Below, one piece after another: positions 1 through 7,270 of a stretch of 64,000 nucleotides of DNA. The DNA comes from BPGX01 sp037447455 (lineage in GTDB: Bacteria; Bacteroidota; Bacteroidia; B-17B0; Aurantibacillaceae), in NCBI GenBank assembly GCA_037447455.1, contig JBBIGQ010000006.1:1-64000 (forward strand), given 5' to 3'. The position numbers were made by a program, and so were the translations under genes. Every line of letters begins with the position of its first letter. Position 1 is the first letter of the stretch. The notes beneath the pieces were generated by a model. The model did not search any database, was not told the origin of the DNA, and saw nothing but the letters and a program-made list of their open reading frames with translations.

Positions 1-299
1 TTTTTCTTTTCTCTCAATTTATTTCCAAATTGACGAATGATGTCTCCTCTTTTGGGTGCCGGTATATTTCTCCAAAATATAAAAGCTTCTAATGCTGTTT
101 TTATTACTTTATTGTAATCCTCAATACTGCTTGTTGTTACTTTGCTGATCAATTTACCATCTACCGGACTATGCGATTCAATATGGGGTCCGTTACCAAA
201 CCATTGATTGCCTGTGCTTACGCCATAATTAGTGCTTTTAATATTCAGATTTTGCAATACTTTTTCAATATTTACAGAAGTTGCATAAAGAGTACTCAT
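1..299 (-). CDS. Aldehyde dehydrogenase, ALDH7-type, N-terminal part (cut by the window edge)
   Basis: The reading frame begins at the ATG complementary to 297-299 and leaves the window at position 1, giving about 99 residues. It shows the N-terminal pattern of the ALDH7 (alpha-aminoadipic semialdehyde dehydrogenase/antiquitin-like) family: NQWFGNGP, then SPVDGKLI, then AFIFWRNIPAPKRGDIIRQFG. Members oxidise lysine-derived semialdehydes with NAD. The catalytic Cys/Glu region would lie outside the window. A good promoter lies just upstream (314-344). The same 5' end is repeated as a stub at 2744-3064. The family call is fairly safe; the substrate is inferred from the family only. Confidence 0.8.
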   Translation of the reverse strand, partial: MSTLYATSVNIEKVLQNLNIKSTNYGVSTGNQWFGNGPHIESHSPVDGKLISKVTTSSIEDYNKVIKTALEAFIFWRNIPAPKRGDIIRQFGNKLREKK

Positions 300-313
300 A
301 TTCAATTTTTTCG

Positions 314-344
314 CAAAGATAAAGCATTTATTTGCTATATCCAA
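314..344 (-). promoter_or_regulatory. Bacteroidota-type promoter for the aldehyde dehydrogenase, copy 1
   Basis: On the minus strand a TTG (342-344) lies exactly 20 bases before TATCTTTG (314-321), matching the Bacteroidota sigma consensus TTTG-N19-21-TAnnTTTG. The gene starts 14 bases further on at 299, so the 5' leader would be very short. The same element is found at 3079-3109. Confidence 0.65.
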
Positions 345-453
345 TTTTGAAAAGTAAATAGATGTTTATAGAAATTGAAAGGTATTGGTATAAATGCCGA
401 TTCAAGTGTGATTAGCATCTATAAGGAGGTTCAGTAAATTGTTTTTAAAGGAC

Positions 454-2046
454 TTATTTCTCTTTTTTATCTGAAAATACAAACTTACTCAACTTTGGTT
501 TTTCCCACTTATATACATTGTCTACAAACTTACTTCTTGATTGTCCATAACATTCGGGGTGTATATAATATCCTTTCTCTTGTGCTGTTTTTTCTTCTTC
601 TACCTTGATTCTATACATATTGGCTACAGCATCGTTTCTAACCCCTGTTACCTGCCAGCTCACTTTTACATTAGGCTTATCCGTTTTAACGATAAATTGA
701 TTATTTTCAATTTCTTTCAGAATAATACATTGTGCAAATTGTCCAATCGGAGTTAGTTGATAACGATAATCTTTATTTAATGCTTGAAAATACTCTGGTA
801 ATTTTACAATGGCTTCACCATTTGCATCCGTTACTACAATTCCATTATATATGTTCATCATATCTGGGCTCTCTACACAACTGTGCGAAAGGTATTTATT
901 TTCCGGATCCAGCGGATGATCAATTTTGAAAGACTTAGTCCCAGCTGACATGTTTCCTACAATAGAAATATCATTGAGAACTCTGACATGCCCCGCATTA
1001 GGTGTGCTTGCTGATCCAAAATATCCGGCATAACCATTCGTATTGGTATAACCATCAATGTTGGGACTTCCTCTCATACTTACTCCCCAAATACCTAATG
1101 GAAAAGCGGTTCCATTACTACATTCGCCGTAAACCCCGTTTCCGTTTAAGCCGTCGCTATATCCTAGCATACCGGTAGTAGCGGATGATGATCCTGAATT
1201 CCACGCGTACCCTTCTACACCATTATTCCCACTGCCGCTTCCATTTGTTTCACCTCTTATTCCGGCGCCACTTGGCACATGCGAATATAGACCAATGGTA
1301 GTACCTTCAATGTGCATTCTTGTTCCCGCCATAATCGGTGTTGTCGTTCCAATGCAAACAGCTCCGCCTAATGTGGTTTGTAAAATCAACGTGGCAGGAT
1401 TACCTGTGCTGAAATTTCGGGCTTGTATAGAAGCAACGTTGTTAAAAGGTGCATTGGATAAAGCACCAATTCCAAGTTCTATGTTAGTAGAAGTGTTACG
1501 AAAAAGGGCCGTGTGAATAGTATTTCCACCACCAGTAACTTCTAATCCTCTAACACCAACAATTGGATTGGCCACCCCTACCTGAACTGCCCCGTTAGTG
1601 CCGATACGAATTCTTTCCAAATTATTTGTTCGGAATACCAAATCATTGTTGTCTGTAGTTCCCAAAAAATTTATGGCTGCATTTGTCCCCGCATTTCCGT
1701 TTGTAAGCCATGCCGGAGAACTACCTCCAACGCTACCTGTGGAGCTCAATAAACATACCCATTGTGTACCATTCCAATAATAATATCCTACTCCACATCC
1801 GCCTGTAATACTTGCGTTTGTATTAAATACCAACAAAGAGTTAGCAGGCCCTGTAATGGGTGCGGGATTATTTACTGCTACTAATGAAACTCTTGGGATC
1901 AAAACACCCCTGTTAGAATAATCTACATCCAGTCCTGCCGAAGCATGTGGCAGAGCGCCGGTACTATTGACCCCCACATTTTGAGCACTTATTGAAGTTA
2001 CTAACACATAGCAACTTACTTTAAAGAACCTAAAAAGATACTTCAT
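454..2046 (-). CDS. Secreted fibre-like repeat protein, copy 1
   Basis: The 530-residue product has a signal peptide (hydrophobic from about residue 8, ending SISAQ). A segment typical of Bacteroidota tail-fibre-like surface proteins follows: NVGVNSTG, then ASAGLDVDYSNRGVLIPR. Next are Gly/Asn/Thr-rich beta repeats (about 80-360), many in the pattern G-I-x-G-x-T/S-x-G. The C-terminal domain (about 365-500) begins SFKIDHPLDPENKYLSHSC and is often found at the end of such fibre-like proteins; no peptidase S74 chaperone or T9SS tail is evident. The likely site is the cell surface, role unknown. It precedes the aldehyde dehydrogenase on the same strand by 154 bases. Nucleotide sequence is identical to 3219-4811. 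Confidence 0.75.
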   Translation of the reverse strand: MKYLFRFFKVSCYVLVTSISAQNVGVNSTGALPHASAGLDVDYSNRGVLIPRVSLVAVNNPAPITGPANSLLVFNTNASITGGCGVGYYYWNGTQWVCLLSSTGSVGGSSPAWLTNGNAGTNAAINFLGTTDNNDLVFRTNNLERIRIGTNGAVQVGVANPIVGVRGLEVTGGGNTIHTALFRNTSTNIELGIGALSNAPFNNVASIQARNFSTGNPATLILQTTLGGAVCIGTTTPIMAGTRMHIEGTTIGLYSHVPSGAGIRGETNGSGSGNNGVEGYAWNSGSSSATTGMLGYSDGLNGNGVYGECSNGTAFPLGIWGVSMRGSPNIDGYTNTNGYAGYFGSASTPNAGHVRVLNDISIVGNMSAGTKSFKIDHPLDPENKYLSHSCVESPDMMNIYNGIVVTDANGEAIVKLPEYFQALNKDYRYQLTPIGQFAQCIILKEIENNQFIVKTDKPNVKVSWQVTGVRNDAVANMYRIKVEEEKTAQEKGYYIHPECYGQSRSKFVDNVYKWEKPKLSKFVFSDKKEK

Positions 2047-2056
2047 ATTTTTTTGG

Positions 2057-2088
2057 CAAAGTTATTAAAAACTATTCAAATATTCAAA
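2057..2088 (-). promoter_or_regulatory. Promoter of the fibre-like gene, copy 1
   Basis: Minus-strand TTTG (2085-2088), 20 bases, then TAACTTTG (2057-2064). The start codon at 2046 is only 10 bases beyond the -7 element, so the transcript would be almost leaderless. Duplicated at 4822-4853. Confidence 0.65.
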
Positions 2089-2495
2089 TATTTTCTTTAA
2101 TTTTTAATTAAATTAGTAAGCATTTATTCTAAATCAGAAAATTTAAAATTAAAAGATGATATTTCAACTAATATCAAAACCATATTCCAACGTATACACC
2201 TTTGATAAGGTGTCGCATTTAAATTATTTTTTTTCTACTCATTATGATATTAAACAATGTTTTTTATTTTTATTTGATAGGTCCTTTGCAAAACTGACTT
2301 TTAACAATTATAGTAAGTTCGTTGAACAATACGAACAATTTTCGTGACTAATACTTTTAATGGACAAAAAGCCCGCTTAAAAATTTTTTATCTTTGGTAG
2401 CAGATACGTTCCATTCTTGTCTTGATGGAGTTACCTCTTTTAATAATTCTCAAACATTTTAAAAAGTTATTGAATAATTCAGGTTAAAGATTTAT
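2089..2495. other. AT-rich intergenic stretch, copy 1
   Basis: There are about 490 bases between the divergent fibre-like gene and the his leader, and I see no convincing gene in them. A 63-codon open frame (2156-2347, plus) has no start context or recognisable content and is probably chance. One orphan -7-like element, TATCTTTG at 2389-2396, is not followed by a real coding region and could at most drive a small RNA. The same stretch is repeated at 4854-5260. Confidence 0.4.
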
Positions 2496-2527
2496 TTTGA
2501 AAACTAAAATGAATGTTTGTACATTTG
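2496..2527 (+). promoter_or_regulatory. Promoter of the histidine leader, copy 1
   Basis: TTTG (2496-2499), 20 bases, then TACATTTG (2520-2527), a full match to the Bacteroidota consensus. The leader peptide starts 11 bases later. In this copy transcription can only lead into the hisG stub and run antisense to the aldehyde dehydrogenase stub. Confidence 0.7.
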
Positions 2528-2537
2528 CCCCCAAAAT

Positions 2538-2594
2538 ATGATTATTAGTTTGCATCATCATCATTCGTTGTATTTAGTCACTCAGACGAGGTGA
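2538..2594 (+). CDS. hisL: Histidine operon leader peptide, copy 1
   Basis: This short open frame encodes 18 residues, MIISLHHHHSLYLVTQTR, with four consecutive CAT histidine codons (2553-2564) and a TGA stop. It has no independent function beyond sensing histidyl-tRNA by ribosome stalling. It is identical to the leader at 5303-5359, where the mechanism is described. Downstream of this copy only 59 bases of hisG remain, so it is a functionless duplicate if the duplication is real. Confidence 0.85.
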   Translation: MIISLHHHHSLYLVTQTR

Positions 2595-2660
2595 TGATGA
2601 TGTAATTTTATTAATAAATTTTTTAGCCCGTCTGAGAAAAAATCAGTCGGGCTTTTTTTT
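2553..2660 (+). promoter_or_regulatory. Histidine transcription attenuator, copy 1
   Basis: This holds the same elements as 5318-5425: the histidine-codon arm (2553-2563), its complement (2592-2602), the antiterminator arm CTCAGACG (2581-2588), and a terminator hairpin (2625-2653) ending in a run of eight T. Confidence 0.85.
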
Positions 2661-2684
2661 AACTACTAATAAAATATACTAAAA

Positions 2685-2743
2685 ATGAATGATAAACTAA
2701 AAATAGGTATTCAAAAAAGTGGAAGGTTAAGTGAAAGTTCGTT
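2685..2743 (+). pseudogene. hisG: hisG 5' stub at the duplication junction
   Basis: The first 59 bases of hisG (MNDKLKIGIQKSGRLSESS) are intact. The sequence then switches at 2744 into the antisense of the aldehyde dehydrogenase. The frame runs on for 17 junk codons to a TGA at 2796-2798. The stub lacks all catalytic parts of ATP phosphoribosyltransferase. Confidence 0.9.
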
Positions 2744-3064
2744 TGATACTAACTTGCCTAAATCATTTTTCTTTTCTCTCAATTTATTTCCAAATTGACG
2801 AATGATGTCTCCTCTTTTGGGTGCCGGTATATTTCTCCAAAATATAAAAGCTTCTAATGCTGTTTTTATTACTTTATTGTAATCCTCAATACTGCTTGTT
2901 GTTACTTTGCTGATCAATTTACCATCTACCGGACTATGCGATTCAATATGGGGTCCGTTACCAAACCATTGATTGCCTGTGCTTACGCCATAATTAGTGC
3001 TTTTAATATTCAGATTTTGCAATACTTTTTCAATATTTACAGAAGTTGCATAAAGAGTACTCAT
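2744..3064 (-). pseudogene. Aldehyde dehydrogenase 5' stub at the duplication junction
   Basis: From the ATG at 3064 this reads about 107 residues of ALDH7-type N terminus, ending DLGKLVS. It then crosses into antisense hisG, giving a meaningless tail and a stop at 2711. The spacer 2744-2765 is seen only here and supplies the codons for DLGKLVS, which is the expected family sequence at that point, so the breakpoint lies at or just before 2744. The substrate-binding and catalytic domains are missing. The stub keeps its own promoter (3079-3109). Confidence 0.88.
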
Positions 3065-3078
3065 ATTCAATTTTTTCG

Positions 3079-3109
3079 CAAAGATAAAGCATTTATTTGC
3101 TATATCCAA
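3079..3109 (-). promoter_or_regulatory. Promoter in front of the aldehyde dehydrogenase stub, copy 2
   Basis: Identical to 314-344: TTG-N20-TATCTTTG on the minus strand, with the start codon 14 bases downstream. Confidence 0.6.
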
Positions 3110-3218
3110 TTTTGAAAAGTAAATAGATGTTTATAGAAATTGAAAGGTATTGGTATAAATGCCGATTCAAGTGTGATTAGCATCTATAAGGAGGTTCAGT
3201 AAATTGTTTTTAAAGGAC

Positions 3219-4811
3219 TTATTTCTCTTTTTTATCTGAAAATACAAACTTACTCAACTTTGGTTTTTCCCACTTATATACATTGTCTACAAACTTACTT
3301 CTTGATTGTCCATAACATTCGGGGTGTATATAATATCCTTTCTCTTGTGCTGTTTTTTCTTCTTCTACCTTGATTCTATACATATTGGCTACAGCATCGT
3401 TTCTAACCCCTGTTACCTGCCAGCTCACTTTTACATTAGGCTTATCCGTTTTAACGATAAATTGATTATTTTCAATTTCTTTCAGAATAATACATTGTGC
3501 AAATTGTCCAATCGGAGTTAGTTGATAACGATAATCTTTATTTAATGCTTGAAAATACTCTGGTAATTTTACAATGGCTTCACCATTTGCATCCGTTACT
3601 ACAATTCCATTATATATGTTCATCATATCTGGGCTCTCTACACAACTGTGCGAAAGGTATTTATTTTCCGGATCCAGCGGATGATCAATTTTGAAAGACT
3701 TAGTCCCAGCTGACATGTTTCCTACAATAGAAATATCATTGAGAACTCTGACATGCCCCGCATTAGGTGTGCTTGCTGATCCAAAATATCCGGCATAACC
3801 ATTCGTATTGGTATAACCATCAATGTTGGGACTTCCTCTCATACTTACTCCCCAAATACCTAATGGAAAAGCGGTTCCATTACTACATTCGCCGTAAACC
3901 CCGTTTCCGTTTAAGCCGTCGCTATATCCTAGCATACCGGTAGTAGCGGATGATGATCCTGAATTCCACGCGTACCCTTCTACACCATTATTCCCACTGC
4001 CGCTTCCATTTGTTTCACCTCTTATTCCGGCGCCACTTGGCACATGCGAATATAGACCAATGGTAGTACCTTCAATGTGCATTCTTGTTCCCGCCATAAT
4101 CGGTGTTGTCGTTCCAATGCAAACAGCTCCGCCTAATGTGGTTTGTAAAATCAACGTGGCAGGATTACCTGTGCTGAAATTTCGGGCTTGTATAGAAGCA
4201 ACGTTGTTAAAAGGTGCATTGGATAAAGCACCAATTCCAAGTTCTATGTTAGTAGAAGTGTTACGAAAAAGGGCCGTGTGAATAGTATTTCCACCACCAG
4301 TAACTTCTAATCCTCTAACACCAACAATTGGATTGGCCACCCCTACCTGAACTGCCCCGTTAGTGCCGATACGAATTCTTTCCAAATTATTTGTTCGGAA
4401 TACCAAATCATTGTTGTCTGTAGTTCCCAAAAAATTTATGGCTGCATTTGTCCCCGCATTTCCGTTTGTAAGCCATGCCGGAGAACTACCTCCAACGCTA
4501 CCTGTGGAGCTCAATAAACATACCCATTGTGTACCATTCCAATAATAATATCCTACTCCACATCCGCCTGTAATACTTGCGTTTGTATTAAATACCAACA
4601 AAGAGTTAGCAGGCCCTGTAATGGGTGCGGGATTATTTACTGCTACTAATGAAACTCTTGGGATCAAAACACCCCTGTTAGAATAATCTACATCCAGTCC
4701 TGCCGAAGCATGTGGCAGAGCGCCGGTACTATTGACCCCCACATTTTGAGCACTTATTGAAGTTACTAACACATAGCAACTTACTTTAAAGAACCTAAAA
4801 AGATACTTCAT
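3219..4811 (-). CDS. Secreted fibre-like repeat protein, copy 2
   Basis: This is an exact duplicate of the gene at 454-2046, with the same 530 residues, signal peptide, fibre-type N-terminal segment, Gly/Asn/Thr-rich repeats and C-terminal domain. In this copy the downstream aldehyde dehydrogenase on the same strand is the truncated stub. Two identical complete genes would double the dose of a surface protein if the duplication is real. Confidence 0.75.
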   Translation of the reverse strand: MKYLFRFFKVSCYVLVTSISAQNVGVNSTGALPHASAGLDVDYSNRGVLIPRVSLVAVNNPAPITGPANSLLVFNTNASITGGCGVGYYYWNGTQWVCLLSSTGSVGGSSPAWLTNGNAGTNAAINFLGTTDNNDLVFRTNNLERIRIGTNGAVQVGVANPIVGVRGLEVTGGGNTIHTALFRNTSTNIELGIGALSNAPFNNVASIQARNFSTGNPATLILQTTLGGAVCIGTTTPIMAGTRMHIEGTTIGLYSHVPSGAGIRGETNGSGSGNNGVEGYAWNSGSSSATTGMLGYSDGLNGNGVYGECSNGTAFPLGIWGVSMRGSPNIDGYTNTNGYAGYFGSASTPNAGHVRVLNDISIVGNMSAGTKSFKIDHPLDPENKYLSHSCVESPDMMNIYNGIVVTDANGEAIVKLPEYFQALNKDYRYQLTPIGQFAQCIILKEIENNQFIVKTDKPNVKVSWQVTGVRNDAVANMYRIKVEEEKTAQEKGYYIHPECYGQSRSKFVDNVYKWEKPKLSKFVFSDKKEK

Positions 4812-4821
4812 ATTTTTTTGG

Positions 4822-4853
4822 CAAAGTTATTAAAAACTATTCAAATATTCAAA
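4822..4853 (-). promoter_or_regulatory. Promoter of the fibre-like gene, copy 2
   Basis: Identical to 2057-2088: TTTG-N20-TAACTTTG on the minus strand, with the start codon 10 bases beyond the -7 element. Confidence 0.65.
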
Positions 4854-5260
4854 TATTTTCTTTAATTTTTAATTAAATTAGTAAGCATTTATTCTAAATC
4901 AGAAAATTTAAAATTAAAAGATGATATTTCAACTAATATCAAAACCATATTCCAACGTATACACCTTTGATAAGGTGTCGCATTTAAATTATTTTTTTTC
5001 TACTCATTATGATATTAAACAATGTTTTTTATTTTTATTTGATAGGTCCTTTGCAAAACTGACTTTTAACAATTATAGTAAGTTCGTTGAACAATACGAA
5101 CAATTTTCGTGACTAATACTTTTAATGGACAAAAAGCCCGCTTAAAAATTTTTTATCTTTGGTAGCAGATACGTTCCATTCTTGTCTTGATGGAGTTACC
5201 TCTTTTAATAATTCTCAAACATTTTAAAAAGTTATTGAATAATTCAGGTTAAAGATTTAT
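4854..5260. other. AT-rich intergenic stretch, copy 2
   Basis: Same content as 2089-2495. No gene is supported. The orphan TATCTTTG motif lies at 5154-5161. Confidence 0.4.
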
Positions 5261-5292
5261 TTTGAAAACTAAAATGAATGTTTGTACATTTG
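5261..5292 (+). promoter_or_regulatory. Promoter of the his operon
   Basis: TTTG (5261-5264), exactly 20 bases, then TACATTTG (5285-5292). Transcription would begin at about 5298-5300, only a few bases before the leader peptide ATG at 5303, so the leader is nearly leaderless. Confidence 0.75.
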
Positions 5293-5302
5293 CCCCCAAA
5301 AT

Positions 5303-5359
5303 ATGATTATTAGTTTGCATCATCATCATTCGTTGTATTTAGTCACTCAGACGAGGTGA
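5303..5359 (+). CDS. hisL: Histidine operon leader peptide
   Basis: The 18-codon frame (MIISLHHHHSLYLVTQTR, stop TGA) holds four histidine codons in a row at 5318-5329. It lies between a consensus promoter and a terminator hairpin in front of hisG, which is the classical layout of a his attenuator. Translation of the peptide, not the peptide itself, is the signal: scarce charged histidyl-tRNA stalls the ribosome on the CAT codons. It is far too short for ordinary gene calling. Confidence 0.9.
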   Translation: MIISLHHHHSLYLVTQTR

Positions 5360-5425
5360 TGATGATGTAATTTTATTAATAAATTTTTTAGCCCGTCTGA
5401 GAAAAAATCAGTCGGGCTTTTTTTT
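5318..5425 (+). promoter_or_regulatory. Histidine operon transcription attenuator
   Basis: Three pairings are visible. The histidine codons CATCATCATCA (5318-5328) are perfectly complementary to TGATGATGATG (5357-5367), which contains the leader stop codon. CTCAGACG (5346-5353) is perfectly complementary to CGTCTGAG (5394-5401), the antiterminator. The terminator pairs 5390-5400 with 5408-5418 (11 positions, one T-T mismatch) and is followed by eight T (5418-5425). Inferred logic: a ribosome stalled on the histidine codons frees 5346-5353 to pair with the terminator's left arm and transcription reads through. A ribosome that reaches the TGA covers that arm and the terminator forms. Confidence 0.9.
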
Positions 5426-5449
5426 AACTACTAATAAAATATACTAAAA

Positions 5450-6302
5450 ATGAATGATAAACTAAAAATAGGTATTCAAAAAAGTGGAAGGTTAAGTGAA
5501 AGTTCGTTGAAATTGATAAAAGAATGTGGAATTAAGATGCTCAATGAAGACAGAAAATTAAGATCAGAATCCTCCAACTTTTCTGTTGAAATTTTATTTT
5601 TAAGGGACGATGATATTCCTCAGTATGTGGAGAAAGGGGTTGTAGATGTTGGAATAATTGGAGAGAACGTGTTGATTGAAAAAAAACAAGGATGTGGTTT
5701 TATACGAACGATTAGGTTTTGCCAATTGTCGTCTGTCTTTAGCTATACCTAAGGATGAAAAATATACTGGAATTGATTATTTTAGAAATAAGAGAATTGC
5801 TACCAGTTATCCTTTTATATTGAAGAAATTTTTTAATGAAAAAAATATTGAAGTTGTTATTGAAGAAATTGGGGGAAGTGTCGAAATATTTACAGGTATA
5901 GGGCTTACTGATGCAATTTTTGACATAGTTAGTACTGGTAGTACTTTATTTATGAATGGATTAAAAGAGGTAGAGATAGTTATGAGAAGTGAAGCGCTGT
6001 TGATTGCTAATAAAGATTTGAACGAGAATAAAAGAAATATCCTTGATAAATTAGTATTTAGAATTCGGGCAGTTAAAAGTGCTTCGGAACATAAATATAT
6101 TTTACTTAATACGCCTAATGATAAAATTGCTAAAATTTTACCGGGAATGAAATCACCTACCATTTTACCACTTGCTATTGAAGGATGGAGCAGCTTACAT
6201 TCAGTAGTGAAAGAGGATGAATTTTGGGATGTCATTGATAAATTAAAAGAATTAGGGGCACAAGGCATATTAGTTGTCCCTATTGAAAAAATGATTGTAT
6301 AA
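5450..6302 (+). pseudogene. hisG: ATP phosphoribosyltransferase, long form, one frameshift
   Basis: First step of histidine synthesis: ATP plus PRPP gives phosphoribosyl-ATP. The N-terminal frame runs from 5450 to about 5686 (KIGIQKSGRL, then VDVGIIGENVLIEK). The rest is in another frame to 6302 (RLSLAIPKDE, GLTDAIFDIVSTGSTL, and the C-terminal regulatory domain SPTILPLAIEGW ... GAQGILVVPIEKM). The shift lies in a run of eight A (5679-5686); seven A would give one continuous 283-residue protein of normal long-form length, with histidine feedback domain. All expected motifs are otherwise present, so this is either a sequencing error in a homopolymer or a very recent mutation. The attenuator lies directly upstream and hisD 10 bases downstream. 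Confidence 0.88.
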
Positions 6303-6312
6303 ACTTTTATTT

Positions 6313-7270
6313 ATGGAAATTGTTATTTATCCACCAAAATCTGATTGGAAAACTCTTTCTTTACGGTCTTCTAATGATAAAAAAGTTATTATTTCTATTA
6401 TACAAGAAATATTTGAGGAAGTGCGAACAAGGGGAGATTTAGCCATTCAAGAATACACATTGAAATTTGATAAAATAAATTTGAAGCAGTTTAATGTTAA
6501 TAAAAGAGTTGTTCAGCAATCAGCAAGTCAAATTACAAATGATTTAAGAAAAGCCATTGATGTTGCATATAAAAATATTTATACATTTCATAAAGCGTAT
6601 ATTGAAAAAAGCAAAAAGATTGAAACTACCAAAGGAATAAAATGCTGGCGTGAACTTAGACCTATTGAGAAAATTGGTATTTATGTTCCTGGCGGACCAG
6701 CACCTTTGTTTTCAACAGTATTAATGTTGGGTATACCAGCAAAAATTGCTGGATGTAAGGAAATTGTACTGTGCACTCCTCCTCAAAAAGATGGACAGAT
6801 ACATTCTGCCATTCTTTATTCTGCACAGAAAATTGGCATTGATAAAATATTCTCAATAGGCGGTGTACAAGCCATTGCAGCATTGACATTTGGAACTCAA
6901 AGCATTCCGAGTGTATATAAAATTTTTGGACCCGGAAATCAATATGTGACAGCAGCAAAGCAGTATGCACAGAATTTTGGAGTAGCAATAGATATGCCTG
7001 CTGGACCCAGTGAATTATTGATAATTACTGATGATGAAGCCAATCCAAAATTTGTTGCAGCTGATTTGTTATCTCAATCTGAACACGGTACTGATAGTCA
7101 AGTGATGTTGCTAACAACGAGTAAAAGTTTTGCTCAGCGAGTACATCAGGAGGTATTAACTCAAAAAGAGATTCTGCAAAGAAAAAAGAAAAAAGATAAT
7201 AAATAAATCATTACTGCATTCTAAAATAATTGTTTTGAAGAGCATAGAGGCAGGAATGAAAAATAATCTA
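6313..7270 (+). pseudogene. hisD: Histidinol dehydrogenase, frameshifted and lacking the C-terminal third
   Basis: The start is ATG 6313. The frame gives 297 residues of HisD (IGIYVPGGPAPLFSTVLMLG, KIFGPGNQYVTAAKQ, DMPAGPSELLIITD, LLSQSEHGTDSQV with the zinc-binding Gln and His) and ends at 7206 inside an A-rich tract (7171-7200). In another frame HisD-like sequence continues (SLLHSKIIVLKSIEAG) to about 7270, where the end of a convergent response regulator gene begins. HisD is normally about 430 residues. The Glu-His catalytic pair and the C-terminal zinc ligands are missing, and no hisC or hisB follows. The his operon is thus broken here, by rearrangement or by misjoining. As written the product would be inactive. 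Confidence 0.88.

Larger units (their letters stand above)
1..2743. repeat. Direct tandem repeat unit, copy 1 (about 2.74 kb)
   Basis: This stretch recurs at 2766-5508 with a constant offset of 2765 bases, and I found no mismatch when comparing the two line by line. The copies part after position 2743, where this one reads TTTGATACT and the other reads TTGAAATTG inside hisG. A 22-base spacer (2744-2765) follows before copy 2; it reads in frame as aldehyde dehydrogenase on the minus strand, so the true unit probably extends up to 22 bases left of position 1. There are no terminal inverted repeats and no transposase, so this is a segmental duplication or an assembly artefact, not an insertion sequence. 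Confidence 0.97.
2766..5508. repeat. Direct tandem repeat unit, copy 2 (about 2.74 kb)
   Basis: This is the second copy of the unit at 1-2743. Its right edge lies inside hisG after the 59th base of the gene, and hisG continues normally beyond it. Copy 2 is therefore the one joined to the longer hisG, whereas copy 1 should be the one joined to the longer aldehyde dehydrogenase to the left of the window. Full identity over 2.7 kb of coding and non-coding DNA means a very recent event, active homogenisation, or one locus assembled twice. Confidence 0.97.

Noticed and set aside
2156..2347. 63-codon plus-strand frame in the duplicated intergenic region (also 4921-5112)
   Set aside because: No family, no signal peptide, no promoter at a suitable place; AT-rich chance frame.
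2538..2602. The CAT/ATG trinucleotide runs as a microsatellite or CRISPR-like repeat
   Set aside because: They are explained fully by histidine codons in a leader peptide and their complementary arm.
1..5508. Tandem duplication as an insertion sequence or prophage
   Set aside because: No transposase, integrase, terminal inverted repeats or target-site duplication; edges cut into the bodies of housekeeping genes.
5679..5686. Programmed frameshift in hisG
   Set aside because: No slippery heptamer with stimulating structure known for this gene family; most HisG proteins are in one frame. A homopolymer error or mutation is simpler.
5807..6268. 153-codon minus-strand frame opposite hisG
   Set aside because: Shadow of the true plus-strand coding sequence, which shows the HisG motifs.
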